Shown: positions 26,090-36,900 of the stretch, one piece after another
How the letters are laid out: each line of letters opens with the position of its first letter
How positions within the stretch are numbered: position 1 is the first letter of the stretch
From: Ignelater luminosus
Taxonomy: Eukaryota > Arthropoda > Insecta > Coleoptera > Elateridae
Assembly: GCA_011009095.1 (NCBI GenBank)
Contig: VTPC01005723.1
Coordinates: 189,121-253,120, forward strand
DNA length: 64,000 nucleotides
Direction: 5' to 3'
Translations under genes and position numbers: made by a program
The notes under the pieces: model-generated
What the model was told of the DNA's origin: nothing
Databases searched by the model: none
What the model saw: the letters and a program-made list of their open reading frames with translations, nothing else

Positions 26090-26790
26090 TTCCGTGTGGT
26101 GTACAGTTGGTTTCCTCTCTAGCTAGTCTTTTTCATTTCTATGATCATCACTCTACCTTTAAGAACGCGTAATTTACCGGGTTTAGCAAGTCCACTTGTT
26201 AGTACGCTATGCTGTGTTGATTATTGCCCTGAGAGGAGCGTGACCATCGACGTTGGGTGTGTGCTTCCTTTTCGTCCTTTCCTGAGTGACCATGAGCCAA
26301 ATACTTTCCGAGACGTAGGGTTAATACGATTGCGGCTCTGGAATCCGCTTTCATCCACTGACTCCGTTTATCCCTGCCAGCAGCTACCGTGTGGAGGTGT
26401 GGTCCTAAAAGTCGTTTGTTTGTCCTAACTAAACAAAACTTGTTTTTCCCAAATCCAAGAGCCTCCTCCGTTTCCGTCAATGTGTATCTAACTATATATC
26501 CCTGTCGCAGGTGTTACGTCACGGCCTGATTTCAGCAACACCAGGCACCAACCACTAAGATGAAGCAGCGACGGGCAATCACACTCTACCACATACTTTT
26601 GTTAACACAATTCAAGGATATCAATACCATCTGCTGCGAAACACTACGTCTCCGTTTGTACGCTACCCACCCTTCGAAAGGGGTCGCCTCGAGAATTGAC
26701 CAATTCTAACGCTAAAGGATTTCACATCCACCATCTTGGCCAAAGAGATTCAATGGCAACCTAAAATTCCACCCGCCTTCGGCGGTAAAA
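26090..26790. other. CpG-rich block of unknown nature
   Basis: About 700 bp with markedly higher GC and many CpG dinucleotides, including gcgtgaccatcgacgttggg and gcccgccttcggcggta-like sequence. Two overlapping frames of 93-95 codons run on opposite strands (26141-26428 plus, 26199-26480 minus) with no recognised domain; their mutual overlap suggests composition rather than coding. A TATA-like ctatatatcc lies near 26490. It is immediately upstream of the copia fragments, so an LTR or internal retroelement segment is one explanation; a host promoter region is another. Confidence 0.35.
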
Positions 26791-26914
26791 CTATTGGCTA
26801 GCTTTCATTTACAACTAGCAATAATTGCATTTCAAGCGATTCAATTTATTTAGATAATATCCTGAGCTTTTCTAATAACCAATAACAAGGAAATTTTAAA
26901 AGACTAATTGTGTA

Positions 26915-27800
26915 GGCATTTTTAGGTGAAGGATTGGGTGATGTTTTGTTGGTCTGTGAAATAAGAATTACAAGAAACAGAAACGCTGATGGGATTTCTA
27001 TCGATCAACAGCAGTGCATTTCTGAAATCTTGTAATGTAATGCTGTTGTGGAATCAATCGAATTGAGACATAAACTTTTATCAAGAATGTGTCCAAATAC
27101 AGTTGAAGAACAAAATGAAAGCAAACAAATGATACCTTTCAAAACAGTGGCAACTCAATGAAAGATTATTAGAGCTCTCATACCGTGATTGAAAGTCAAA
27201 CAAGTGAGTTTCGAGATTGATTAAGAAATCGTCGGTTTTTTAATTCTTAAGGGATTACCAGATGAATTTAATCCAAATATATAAAAGGAATTGAAGATTA
27301 AGATAGAAGTGAGAAGGGCCAAATAAGAGATTACGCTGTTTTCTTTACTTCATTCTTAGTTCGAAATGTTTTTTCAAATGATATCGATATGTGTCAAAGG
27401 TGTGCAATATGTTCCAAATAGTTGTGCAAATCTGCTTTTCTAATTCGAAACCACAATTGGTAGCAACTGCAAACTTGGTACAGAACATATACAAGTTAGA
27501 CGTGGTACCGGAAGCAAAATCGTTAAATTCAAGGCAAATTGTTCCTGTTGTAAATGTGAAGGAAGATGAAGCATTGTTGCGGTATCGACATCTAGAAAAG
27601 TAAATTTTGGCAATATGTATTTCTTGGGAGATTTGATGGAAGATGTAGATTTTTCGAGTCTGAAGCAGTCCACTACATGTATAAGGTGTAAACAAAAAAT
27701 TGGTACATGCAATGCAAGACAAAAGTTAAGTATTTGGTTGCTTCAAGATACTAGCGAGAGGGCAGAAAACCTGATTGTTGCAGATATATAATCACGGTGG
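26915..27800 (+). pseudogene. Scrambled Ty1/copia retrotransposon remnant
   Basis: Three copia pieces lie on the plus strand in the wrong order. At 26920-27160 is the end of the reverse transcriptase: ITRNRNADGISIDQQQCISE matches the ITRxRxxGTISIDQxQYIxEIL block, followed by HKLLSRMCPNTVEEQNE. At 27215-27330 is a gag piece with LKGLPDEFNP. At 27390-27800 is the GAG pre-integrase/zinc region: GVQYVPNSCANLL, then LVQNIYKLDVVPEA, then a diverged RYRHLEK for the WHRRLGHL motif, and TTCIRCKQK for the CxxCxxGK part. Normal copia order is gag, protease, integrase, RT, RNase H. Frames change several times, stops are present and no LTR was identified. The remnant probably comes from at least two truncated copies or a rearrangement. 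Confidence 0.75.
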
Positions 27801-27869
27801 AAAGAATTAAACGAAGACTCGCAAGAGTGTTAACGAAAACACATTAGAGGTGTAGGAAATATTAAAGTC

Positions 27870-28050
27870 TATTCACCAGTCTTGAGAATTATGGTTCTCT
27901 TCGTTGCGTAAAAAACATTAAAGTACTGTACAAAAGGAAAAATACAGGTCCTAGAACAAGACCATTAGTACTAGAAATTCTAATAGAAGCAGCAGCATCT
28001 TTATCCCAATTATTTGGCCAATGCTGAAAGTAACGTCGATTTTTAAAGTC
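27870..28050 (+). pseudogene. Possible Tc1/mariner transposase N-terminal (paired-type HTH) fragment
   Basis: The plus strand reads SLENYGSLRCVKNIKV, then TGPRTRPLVLEILIEAAAS, followed after a frameshift by SIFKVSTYTDFSKSG. This resembles the linker and second helix-turn-helix of insect IS630-type transposases (a tGS....k....GRPR block, an E.I.AVAES-like helix, then iskSTvyRIL). The match is short and the rest of the transposase is absent. It directly follows the copia remnant. Treat as tentative. Confidence 0.4.
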
Positions 28051-28099
28051 TCTACTTATACAGATTTTAGCAAAAGTGGTAATAATCATTGAAATTGTA

Positions 28100-29610
28100 A
28101 AATAAGACAGTAAGTTATAGAAGTGTGTGTTTATCGACCATTTGCATTTCGTGCATTAAAACTAAGTTGTAAAGTTATCGTTAGTTACCATTGCTATACA
28201 TACATTGATTTATAACATAAAATTCTATAATATAAAATGCCAAGAAACAATTAAGAAAATACAAATGACGAAAATGTTCATAACTGGATATTCCTCAGTG
28301 CTACTCAGTTTCACAAAATAATTTGTAAAAATAAATCCAGCAATTCTTCTTTTCTTTAAGAAAATCGTGATTTTCTCTGTTACATTAGCGTGCATAGAAA
28401 ATCTATCTAATTGAAAAAACTATCAGCTAAAAATAAACTGCCCATGAATAAATGCATTATTATTATGTACAGGTAATCGGTCTAACAAGTGCATGAGAGA
28501 GTCTCAAGGTTAGTATTCGATAATAGGGCTTTGTTCACATGTAGTATCGTCCGAACCATTAGAAACGCAACGTTCCACATTATCTACGTTAAGATATTCT
28601 CGTGTAATACAAGCTGCATTTTGTTTTAACATAATTTTTACCGTTGCTTACTTACTTGTTTAAAAACGGGAAAATTGTCACGCGACGCCCGATCAGAATA
28701 AATTTTGAATTTTTTAGGTGAACGTTCTATTAAAATCTTTTTTATCTTTCTTTGCATAAATATGCAAATTTGTCACATATACGCAATACAGGAATAGTAA
28801 ATCATATCCTACATAAGAATAAACATTTCCCATTGTGTATATGTATGCTTTTAAATGTCAATGTTTCACGTTGCTTTTTACAATACTAAACTTAACCTTT
28901 GTCTTCACATTGTCTACAGATTATTGTGTTCAACTTGCATTGTTGCGTGCAATTTGTATTAACATAAATTTTAGTTATAACAAAGAATATGGTTTTTTGT
29001 AGTAACAGGATTTATTAGCGTTTGAAAGAGTATCATTTAGATCAGTTGAAATGACAACATTTAAAAAAGAGCAAGATTAGTGCACTACTGGCTGAACTTT
29101 TGTAGTAAAAGGTTGCTATACGGAACTGTGCGATTTATTACTGTCAAACTAAAAAGGTGTTTTTTGCAGCTGCAACAGTGTTTTACTTTCGTATCATTCC
29201 ATCTACAATTTTTGCTTAATTTAAAAATATGGCTGATATTTAAAGTTGATGATAAATGGTGATAAAAATGAAAACAAATTTATCAATATTACCCAAACAA
29301 AAACTGGATTTCAAGTTGCATAAACATTAAACGGACTAAGACATAAAAGATAATAATAAATACGTTTAAAGGGAAAGGTAACTGTAATGTCAATCATTGT
29401 AAACAAAAGAGAATAGTTAAAACGGAATGTTATACAAACTTCATTAAAAATGCAGAATTTCCTGGTTGTAATATTTAGTGTCACCGTCCGTCGGTCGTTA
29501 TGATTTGTCAGTATAACTTAGATAGCCTTCATTATTAGTACACGTATATCATATCTGCATATAACATTTGTATGCGAGCTGTGTAACTTTCAATAACTAA
29601 ATTTAACCTG
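28100..29610. other. AT-rich DNA, no feature seen
   Basis: No coding region, repeat or RNA gene recognised on either strand. Confidence 0.5.
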
Positions 29611-29616
29611 AATACA

Positions 29617-29921
29617 TACTGAGTGTCTCAATTCTGATCTACGCATTCCTGACTGGCTAATATTGCTTACATGGACGTTATTACTTAAACTTGGTGGAGT
29701 TTGCCCTGCATGATTTAATGCTAAACGATGCATCCCAAATATGGTAAACCCCACATTGATAAATAGCAAATTCTACTGTAAAAAGCGATATTGTGTCACG
29801 CATACATTCAACATTCTGTATAAGGAAAAATAAAATTAGTTGACAAAGTATTTAGTACCAAAAGCAGTGGTTTTTCAATTTTTGTTCGTAGAAGAATTTG
29901 ACTTAAGTGGGACACCCTGTA
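29617..29921. mobile_element. MITE-like Tc1/mariner derivative, 305 bp
   Basis: The left edge reads TACTGAGTGTCTCAATT. The right edge, reverse-complemented, reads TACAGGGTGTCCCACTT. They match at 13 of 17 positions and have TA at the outer edges. The ends belong to the tacagggtgt-type TIR family also seen at 33458-33480 and 63887. The interior has no transposase. It is probably a non-autonomous element mobilised in the past by one of the transposases whose relics lie nearby. Confidence 0.6.
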
Positions 29922-30107
29922 TGTAGATACTAGGTACAATCATACACATAAATTATATCACTGTGCACTATCAGTTAGACTCCTGCATTAATATTCTATG
30001 GTGTTTCAACAAGAGCTCACGATTTCATTTTTCAATGAAACGAATCATTTTCCGAAAAATGCTGATATTCTTTTTTTACTTTAATACAAAACATATGCTG
30101 AGACACA

Positions 30108-30720
30108 ATATCCGACAAGTAACTGTTACGACTCTGCTGGCACATTCTCGATTTTTTGGCAAGATTTTTGATTACATCTGCACATAATTGTGGTTCAATT
30201 TTATCCTTGAGCTCAGGAATTGTTGTTAGTTTGTTGGAGAAGGTCTGATATTTCACAAATCCCCAAATAAAGAAGTTGCACAGTGTCACATTGCACTATC
30301 TCATTGACCAATTCTGATGGCCATTGCGTGAGACGACACGGCCAGGAAATCTTTCTTGCAACAACTCTATTCTTTTCCGATCAATGTGACAGATTGCGCC
30401 GTTCTGCTAGAACCACATGTCAGAGCATTGCCGGCTGCATTCTCGAAGAACTGCGGCTCAATCCTCGGTTCGTGGTGTTTGTTTGTTTACGTATCAATTG
30501 AACTGAAAGTGTGCTTCATCTCTAAAGATAGGTTTCTTTGAAAAACCACTGTCCACATCTTTGTTTTGCAATTCTAATTGATAAACGCACGGTGCTGCTC
30601 ATGATCTGTTTCTGTTTCTGAACTCTCAGCAACACTTTCAGCTACTGCGGCAATGTTTTCAAGAGACCGGTCGATATATGACATCCTGATGTTTTCACGT
30701 CTAGAATTGAATTGAATTTA
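30108..30720 (-). pseudogene. Tc1/mariner (IS630-type) transposase pseudogene
   Basis: Reading the minus strand: NIAAVAESVAESSETE (about 30663) is the linker helix. FRDEAHFQFN (about 30520-30491) carries the first catalytic Asp of the (S)DEAHF motif, intact at 30518-30520, and YVNKQ follows. QNGAICH stands for QDGATCH, so the second catalytic Asp is Asn (30401-30403). LLQERFPGRVVSRNG follows, then LCNFFIWGFVK for LCDFFLWG, so the third Asp is also Asn (30275-30277). A C-terminal LTTIPELKDKI and SYLSDIV complete the family layout. Stops and at least two frameshifts interrupt it, and the region between catalytic residues one and two is shortened. Its own TIRs were not found; the nearby 29921 end faces the other way. 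Confidence 0.85.
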
Positions 30721-30769
30721 CGCAATTTGCAAAACTTTCTCTAAACCTGAAAATTATCGATCTTCGCTG

Positions 30770-31010
30770 TCCAATATCTCGGAAACTATAACACATAGAA
30801 AGAAAATGAATATAGACAGTCTTGTAGGATATTTAATTATCTTTTCTTTTGTAGAGAATACTTCTTACCGTACGACGCACGGTTTCCGAGTTATAGGCAA
30901 GAAACCGAAAAGAGGGATCTTTCCACCCCTCTCCCCCCTGAAGCGGCAGGGCTAGGGGCGGGGACTTTTAATATCTTTGCCTCCTAACTACCCCCAACAC
31001 ATTCCTCAAG
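30770..31010. repeat. Transposon flank with GC-rich hairpin
   Basis: Sequence such as aatatctcggaaactataac (about 30773) and ggtttccgagttatagg (about 30881) forms a pair of inversely oriented motifs. Inside is a near-palindrome around ccgtacgacgcacgg. From 30926 to 30963 a C-run (ccccctg side) pairs with a G-run (cagggctaggggcgggg) to form a strong GC hairpin. It adjoins the transposase pseudogene at 30.1-30.7 kb and is probably terminal or internal sequence of the same or another element. Confidence 0.4.
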
Positions 31011-32330
31011 AGAAAAATTCTCCTCCTTTCCATGTCCTCTACTATCCGCTTTTGGGCATTCATTCACTGAACTACCAGTCACGAAACGCTACTTTAAAAT
31101 TATTTGCACTCTTTTATCGCTTAAAATATAAATCCTACATAAAATAATGTGCAAATACTTTGTTTAGGAAGGGTGCACGTACAACAGCTGAGAACAAGTC
31201 ACTCTCATGTTCAAACATTACTTGGCCCGCGGGCCAGAAATCTAACCCAAGTAACATGTTCCACACTTATTCAGAATAAATAACAAGCATGCAGGAATAA
31301 AGCAGACAACAAAAATATTCAGGGTCATGAGGAAGCTTGTCTTGTACAGTTCTGCTAGCACTGGTCTGAACACAGCTAGACTCTCTATCTTTTATATAGA
31401 AATCGAGTTTCTTGTTTGATAGAATGCACATGCAGCTTTAGTATAAATCTACTACCGGGCATCTTTCCTACTCCAAGTAAACTCTTTTTTGCTATGTATG
31501 TTGGGGATGCATATTGGTTAGTTTTCGAGATTTTTTTATTGAATTTTCTAAATGCATGGATAATCTTACTAAACTATTTCAATAACGTAGTGGTCAAAAG
31601 TTGTACATTCAAACTTTTTTTGTCTATTTCTTGCTATTTTTTGTACTTCTTCACACAGCTTATAATGGAAACAATAATATACTATTGTATTATACATTGA
31701 TTGATGCTATAGTTTTTTTCTCTAGTTTGCTAGAAGGTATTTCAAACAATTTGCTTTCCATTTGTTTCAACGTGGTTCAGTCAGGCGCTTAGAACCTCCT
31801 TGCTTGTTTTGCTCATGTTCAATTGTCAATTCGTGACTGTTAGAATTTCAAAACTTTTATAGAATTCACGTTGATTTCAGTTGTCAAATGTTAAAACTTA
31901 AAATCGTAGATGCAGGAATAGTAAAACTCAGTCATATATTGCGTACAATGACATAAAATGTGTTATAGTTACTTACGCAACGAGGACGGTAAGTAAGTTT
32001 TTCGATTTGAAGGTAATAACTTGTACTAACTCCCGAGATGCTCACAACGTTTTGCACAATCGAGTTTCTAAGTTAAATTGCAAAATTTAAGCGAATTGAT
32101 CAATTTTTTTAAATTAAAAAAAACGCAGTGGTTGTTTTTATTATTACTGTCTCTAAGATTCATCATGAAATAAATTTCTTTTATTGTTTAGCACCAGCGG
32201 GCGGTAAAATTAACTTACTGCCCACAATACATGGCTCGTAAGATAGCAAAAACGCCCGATCATACTTAATAGGCATATGTTCACTAACTACTTTGTTTAA
32301 AGCAAACCATATTTCAATAAAAATATTTTC
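31010..32330. other. AT-rich DNA, no gene recognised; holds donor or acceptor of a 47-bp patch
   Basis: Frames at 31416-31700 and 31601-31792 are Phe/Leu/Tyr-rich products of T-rich DNA with no recognised domain. The 47-bp segment at 31693-31739 recurs at 33020-33066. Confidence 0.4.
31693..31739 (+). repeat. 47-bp direct repeat, copy 1
   Basis: Identical to 33020-33066 except one base (T here, G there). It begins tacattgattgatgctata and ends gtttgctagaaggta. Flanks on both sides are unrelated. Confidence 0.9.
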
Positions 32331-33300
32331 AAATAGGAAATTTATGATACAAACCATATTTATTGTTCATCTGGTACGTTATAGAAGAAACAATGGAAAG
32401 AATACAAATGATGACGTAAAGCTACATTGTTACAAAAGATCTTCCATGTGATCGCCTTCCATTTGAATACAGAATTCACAGAATTTCATATTCTTTCAAA
32501 AACGCTGGAAATAGCTTGAATATTCTGTGACGTAGACGTTTTCCAGTCGTTACTACACACCTTTTAAGCTATGTATTGGAGACGAATAAAGAAAATTCAT
32601 GGCATTTAGATCAGGAGACCTGGGAGCGTTCTCGTTTTATTCAATTGTTACTATAGCTTTGGTCCAGATATTGTCTAACAGCAAGTTAAAGATGTTGTGA
32701 AACCCCATCGTGCACGAACTATATTTGTGTCTTTTTATATGGGTAAAATAACTGGGCCTACTAGCCGATCTCCTAATATGCCCTTGCAGACGTTTATTGA
32801 ATACCGATACTGATATCTCAACTCAGCTGTTTTATGAGAATATTTGTCTGGCCACGTTATGGGTATTATGGACGTTCACATCGTTTCTAGCAACTCATTC
32901 AATTCAGAGCATAGTTTGCTAGTATCTACTGCCAAATCGTCATCTTTGCAGGGTAATCAAGTTGTGAAAGACTTTTAACGCGCTGGACATGGTAACGAAG
33001 TAGTTGCTCGTGAAGGATTTACATTGATTGATGCTATAGTTTTTGTCTCTAGTTTGCTAGAAGGTAGGAAAACTTAATACCTTCAGGTGCTAATAGTTTT
33101 ATTGCGATAGTTTGCGAATTTTCTTCTACCGCCTCAACGGCGTTAATTAACATTACGAATACTAACGGTTCGAAGTCGTCCATAACTTGGGCGCAAAAGA
33201 TTCAGATTCACAAAGCCATTTGTGTACGTAATTCGGAAAGTAATTTAGTGGCATTCTGCAATTTGGGTATGCTTTCATATAAAAACGACATGTGACTGTA
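32330..33300 (-). pseudogene. Second Tc1/mariner-type transposase pseudogene, different subfamily
   Basis: Minus strand, N- to C-terminal: an AVEENSQT helix (about 33130), ILHEQLLRYHVQRVKSL (about 33017-32965) for the ILHEQ...YHVQRVQ block that ends the DNA-binding part, and a badly decayed first catalytic region. Then FVHDGVSQHL...LAVRQYLDQ (about 32717-32660) matches FxHDGAPPHF...AVRQYLD, second Asp kept at 32707-32709. RSPDLNAMNFL matches RSPDLNPxDFF, with the third Asp replaced by Asn (32595-32597). FCIQMEGDHMEDLL (about 32475-32435) matches the C-terminal CIxxxGGHxEHLL. Many stops and shifts. A 47-bp foreign patch sits between EGIKF and ILHEQ. The protein differs from the 30.1-30.7 kb copy in linker and C-terminus, so it is another lineage. 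Confidence 0.8.
33020..33066 (+). repeat. 47-bp direct repeat, copy 2, interrupting the transposase
   Basis: Near-identical copy of 31693-31739. Removing it brings together the two conserved transposase blocks on the minus strand in family-like spacing, so this copy looks like the inserted one. Confidence 0.8.
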
Positions 33301-33457
33301 GCATGCATTAATGTGACGATTAGCATAGTTTAGTTGATAGAATAATGATAAAAAAGAACTCTGCATACATGTCTATCATTTCTGTCAGAAAACAGTAACA
33401 CATATGCTTGTTTGTTTCTTTTGATGCGTAGTACATACATGCCCTTAAGGTTTGTGC

Positions 33458-33480
33458 CATTTTTCTGAAACACCCTGTAT
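33458..33480 (-). mobile_element. Terminal inverted repeat of the second Tc1/mariner element
   Basis: Reverse-complemented, the sequence is tacagggtgtttcagaaaaa followed by tgg. It lies on the N-terminal side of the transposase pseudogene, the expected place for its 5' TIR. The opposite TIR was not found near 32200-32330, so that end is probably lost. The same TIR type begins at 63887. Confidence 0.65.
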
Positions 33481-33481
33481 T

Positions 33482-34430
33482 TTACTGTATGTAGTTTCTA
33501 CTGCTCTTTTTATTTTAGCATGCTTCCAAGTTAAGCAAAAGATATCTGCAGTAACCAATTATTTCTATTTTACAGCAGAGAAATTATCTAAAAACAGTGT
33601 AAAGTAAAAGAATCATAGCAGGCCTTAGCCTACTTTAGATATAGTTTTATTGTAGATGCTAACAAAGCAAATTTTGGATAGGGTAAAAGTTTAGGCAGGT
33701 ATTGCAAAAAGAAAACTTATTGATAAACTTGCCGAAGAATAGTTTGCTCATCTGATTCAGTTCTAACTAGCTGTTTCTCTTGGAGAATACCCCAGTGTTA
33801 GTTTACAACAAAAATATCAAAAGTTAAGCTATCTAATTAAAGGCTTGTATGTCACGGGCATTTAATTGTTACCTAAACTTTTCTACAATATTTCACCAAT
33901 CAAACGAGATCATTGGTATAAGAAAACATTCCGTTGTAATCACTAGAAACTGAACTATCAATGTGTCACTTTTGGGGTAAGGTGGTGCTATTGTTGACAC
34001 TTGGCAATATTACTAGAATTTTTTTATTTACTTTAACAAGTTGTACATATTATCATTGCAGTTGTTTAGAAATGTTCACGTTTCTATATAGATTTGTTTT
34101 GAACTAAATAAACAAGAGCTGATGGTTGACTAGTCCTTACAAAGAAAATCTAAGCAGATGGCAATTGTCCAGCTACTTCATATTAATGTTGCTACAATAA
34201 TATTTTGATATAGTGCGTCATACAAATGATGTTGACTACTACCGGTGGTTTTTCTCACAATATTATTGAAAAGTTTGCGAAGATTCCTCGAGAAAACGCT
34301 AGAAATACATAACAAACACTCACGTACACGTAATCAACATAAATATAATTCGCTGAAGTTAATATCTTCTTTTGTCATTTTTTACCTTTATGAAATTAAC
34401 ATTTAGCAAGTTTGTTTTTATGATGTAACT
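33482..34430. other. AT-rich DNA, no feature seen
   Basis: No coding or repeat structure recognised. Confidence 0.5.
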
Positions 34431-34449
34431 TTGTTTTTATTCATTTCAG

Positions 34450-34494
34450 GGCCGAGCGATTTTGGTCGATTGCCAGTCTACAAACTTCAACTTC
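34450..34494 (+). other. Candidate 45-bp cassette micro-exon
   Basis: A T-rich tract ending ttttattcatttcag precedes a 45-bp GC-richer segment, which is followed directly by gtaagt, the consensus 5' splice site. A plausible branch-point region (gtaact) lies about 20 bp upstream. The segment is a multiple of three and open in all three frames; the in-phase reading is GRAILVDCQSTNFNF and the phase-2 reading contains PSDFGRLPVYKLQL. This is the strongest host-exon signal in the window. The parent gene cannot be named, and no neighbouring exon was seen within the window, so introns would exceed tens of kilobases. Chance occurrence cannot be excluded. Confidence 0.4.
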
Positions 34495-34500
34495 GTAAGT

Positions 34501-36900
34501 CGTGCTTTCTACTTATTTTTAAGTATTATCTCTCTTAGTATAATGAAACAAGTTAGGCATCTATCCATTTAGCAAAATTTCCTTCTTCAAACAAAGTAGT
34601 GGCGTAACGGCTTTTGTTGCATTCATTGTCTTGACTCTTAACGATAAATGCTTTTAATGCTTAGTTACTTTTTTATGGAGGGCTTATAAAATCATACATC
34701 AGCAATCGACACCATATGAGGATCATATAGGATGATGAACTCATAAGTTTAAAGCACTAAAGTCTTTTTTGCTCTAGGAATTTTTGTTTAGAAATGGCAA
34801 TCTGTTACTCATAAGGTTAACAACCGAGAAATTTAAACAATCCCGTACGACGATAACAATCTTCAGCTCTCCTAACAATAGCAAAACTGCAAAAGTAAAC
34901 TTTACATGTGGGCGATGCTTACCTTATGCTACGAATTGCATGTGTTCTTTTTTTCGTTGCTAAAAAAATTTGTCCAGTCATTTTCATACCACATGCAATA
35001 CAAATCTCTTCTCAAAGATTTACTGGCTAAAAACACAAATGACAATGACTTGGAACGTTATTTGTTTTGTAAAACCACATGACGTTTACAATAAAACTAC
35101 CGATAATGAAATATGTCAAACTGTACAGTAAAGAACAGCATGCAATGAAGGACGGATGTTAACAGTATCTAACATGTCATGACGGATATGTTGGAAGAAA
35201 TTGAAAAAGAGGTCATCAAGCTATGAGATTTATGACACATATAAAGCAGACTACATGCAGACTAGGATATTAAAAAGATTAAAAGCGTCTATTAAATGAG
35301 AAACATCATTAAGGATTAATCGAAAATTGATTTAATAACTTTATTTAATTCTTTAAATAATATAAATATAAAAATTTATGTGTAATTGTCTTTTATAAGA
35401 TTTAATCTTTTGATTAGAAATTTCTAAAAGTAAAAGGCATTAATATAATCAATAATGAATGTTGTGATTTCTTTTATGTGTAAAGAAAGTTACGCTCACT
35501 TTGGTGCGCTTTATATTATCTTTGTAATTCTGATCTAGTACTTTCATTTAATGTTGTGATTTATTTATTTATTGTATTAATATAAAAAACTTATGGATTT
35601 ACTGGAGTGTTCAACAAAGAAACGTTCAGAATTAAAAATAAACCGGTAGCGGCAAGATTACACTTGGAGATATCAATATTGGATGACACAGCGAACCTTC
35701 AGCATTTAAAAGTCACAAAGTTTTTGCTCTAAATTTAGTACTTACTAATAGAGGAAAGTAATAATTTATAAAGAGCATTAAGCTTGTACTAAACTAGCAC
35801 TAAACTAGTACTACCGACAAAGTAAGGCATTAACCAGAAACTAAGAGACATTATGTGAAATATAGCTACAGTTAGAAACTGTCATAAAGTATAAAATTAC
35901 AAAGCAGAACAGCACGATATGTGTATACTATATCATGTGTGATGGAGAGGGAAAAAAATTTAAACCACACCGGTTTCCCTAACCTACATTTTGATAATAT
36001 TAACAATCTCGTTTTTATTCGCATGTGAAATTAAACATGATTAAGAGCGAATAGTAAACAGATTTATGTATTCTTTTTTTGTCGAAATTACCAAAACAAT
36101 TGTAGACATACATGAGAATGCCATTTTATAACAACTAGAGGTAAACGTTGAAAATAGTAGTAATAATAATAATTATAGTCTGGAGCCACTTAATGCGTCA
36201 TTAAATTAATTACTCTTACTTTCGCTGCTTTCAAGTCATCCACCTAAGGTTTGTAAAAAAATCGAATAAAAAATTTAAAAATAATGAAAATAAAAACCTT
36301 AAAAACCTGAAAATTGCTAAAGCAAGCCCATTAATGCAGTAGCCTTAACATCTTTATGACTTGTTAAAGAGATTATCTGGAATGATTTTTTATTTAAAAT
36401 AAAATTGCCCATCATACCTGTTATTATGTTCTATATTTATTATCGTTGGTAGTTAATCTAGCAAAACGGAGGAGCACAGTATTTATATCGCGTTGAAAAT
36501 ACAATTAACACTTTAAAAGATAATTTGTTTTTGTTGTATCTATTCAGGGTTAATAAAAAAGGGAATTTATTATCATTTGATGTATTCAATTTGAATAATT
36601 GTATATTAGTCATTTGGTTAGGTTTCTTTTTAACTGGCATGAAAGTGAATACATGAATACAATGAAACTTTAACATTTTTAAAACCGTTTAGTGTGATTT
36701 CAGAATTTGTCTTATTGTATTTCTTTTCAATATAAAAATTAAATTTTATTAACTGAAAGAATAAACCCAAAATAAGTAAAAAAGTTTAAATAAAGGCTAG
36801 TCAAATTGATTAAATTAAAATCGAGAAAGGTAAATTAAGGTTGGACAATAAAAAGATAAAAAATTATAATTAATAAAACTCGTTTGGGAAACATTCAATA
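34501..36900. other. AT-rich DNA, no gene recognised
   Basis: Only low-complexity sequence and a short tandem of about 14 bp (ctaaactag repeated with tact) at about 35785-35816. The minus-strand frame at 36458-36676 is a chance frame in AT-rich DNA. Confidence 0.45.

Noticed and set aside
26141-26480. Overlapping 95- and 93-codon frames on opposite strands
   Set aside because: They arise from low stop-codon density in the CpG-rich block; neither shows a domain.
31914-31989. Possible exon ending at ggtaagtaag
   Set aside because: The donor is good, but the upstream acceptor (gatgcag) lacks a pyrimidine tract and the open frame is only 25 codons.
33160-33180. tRNA B-box-like cggttcgaagtc
   Set aside because: No matching A-box or cloverleaf upstream; no tRNA gene supported anywhere in the window.
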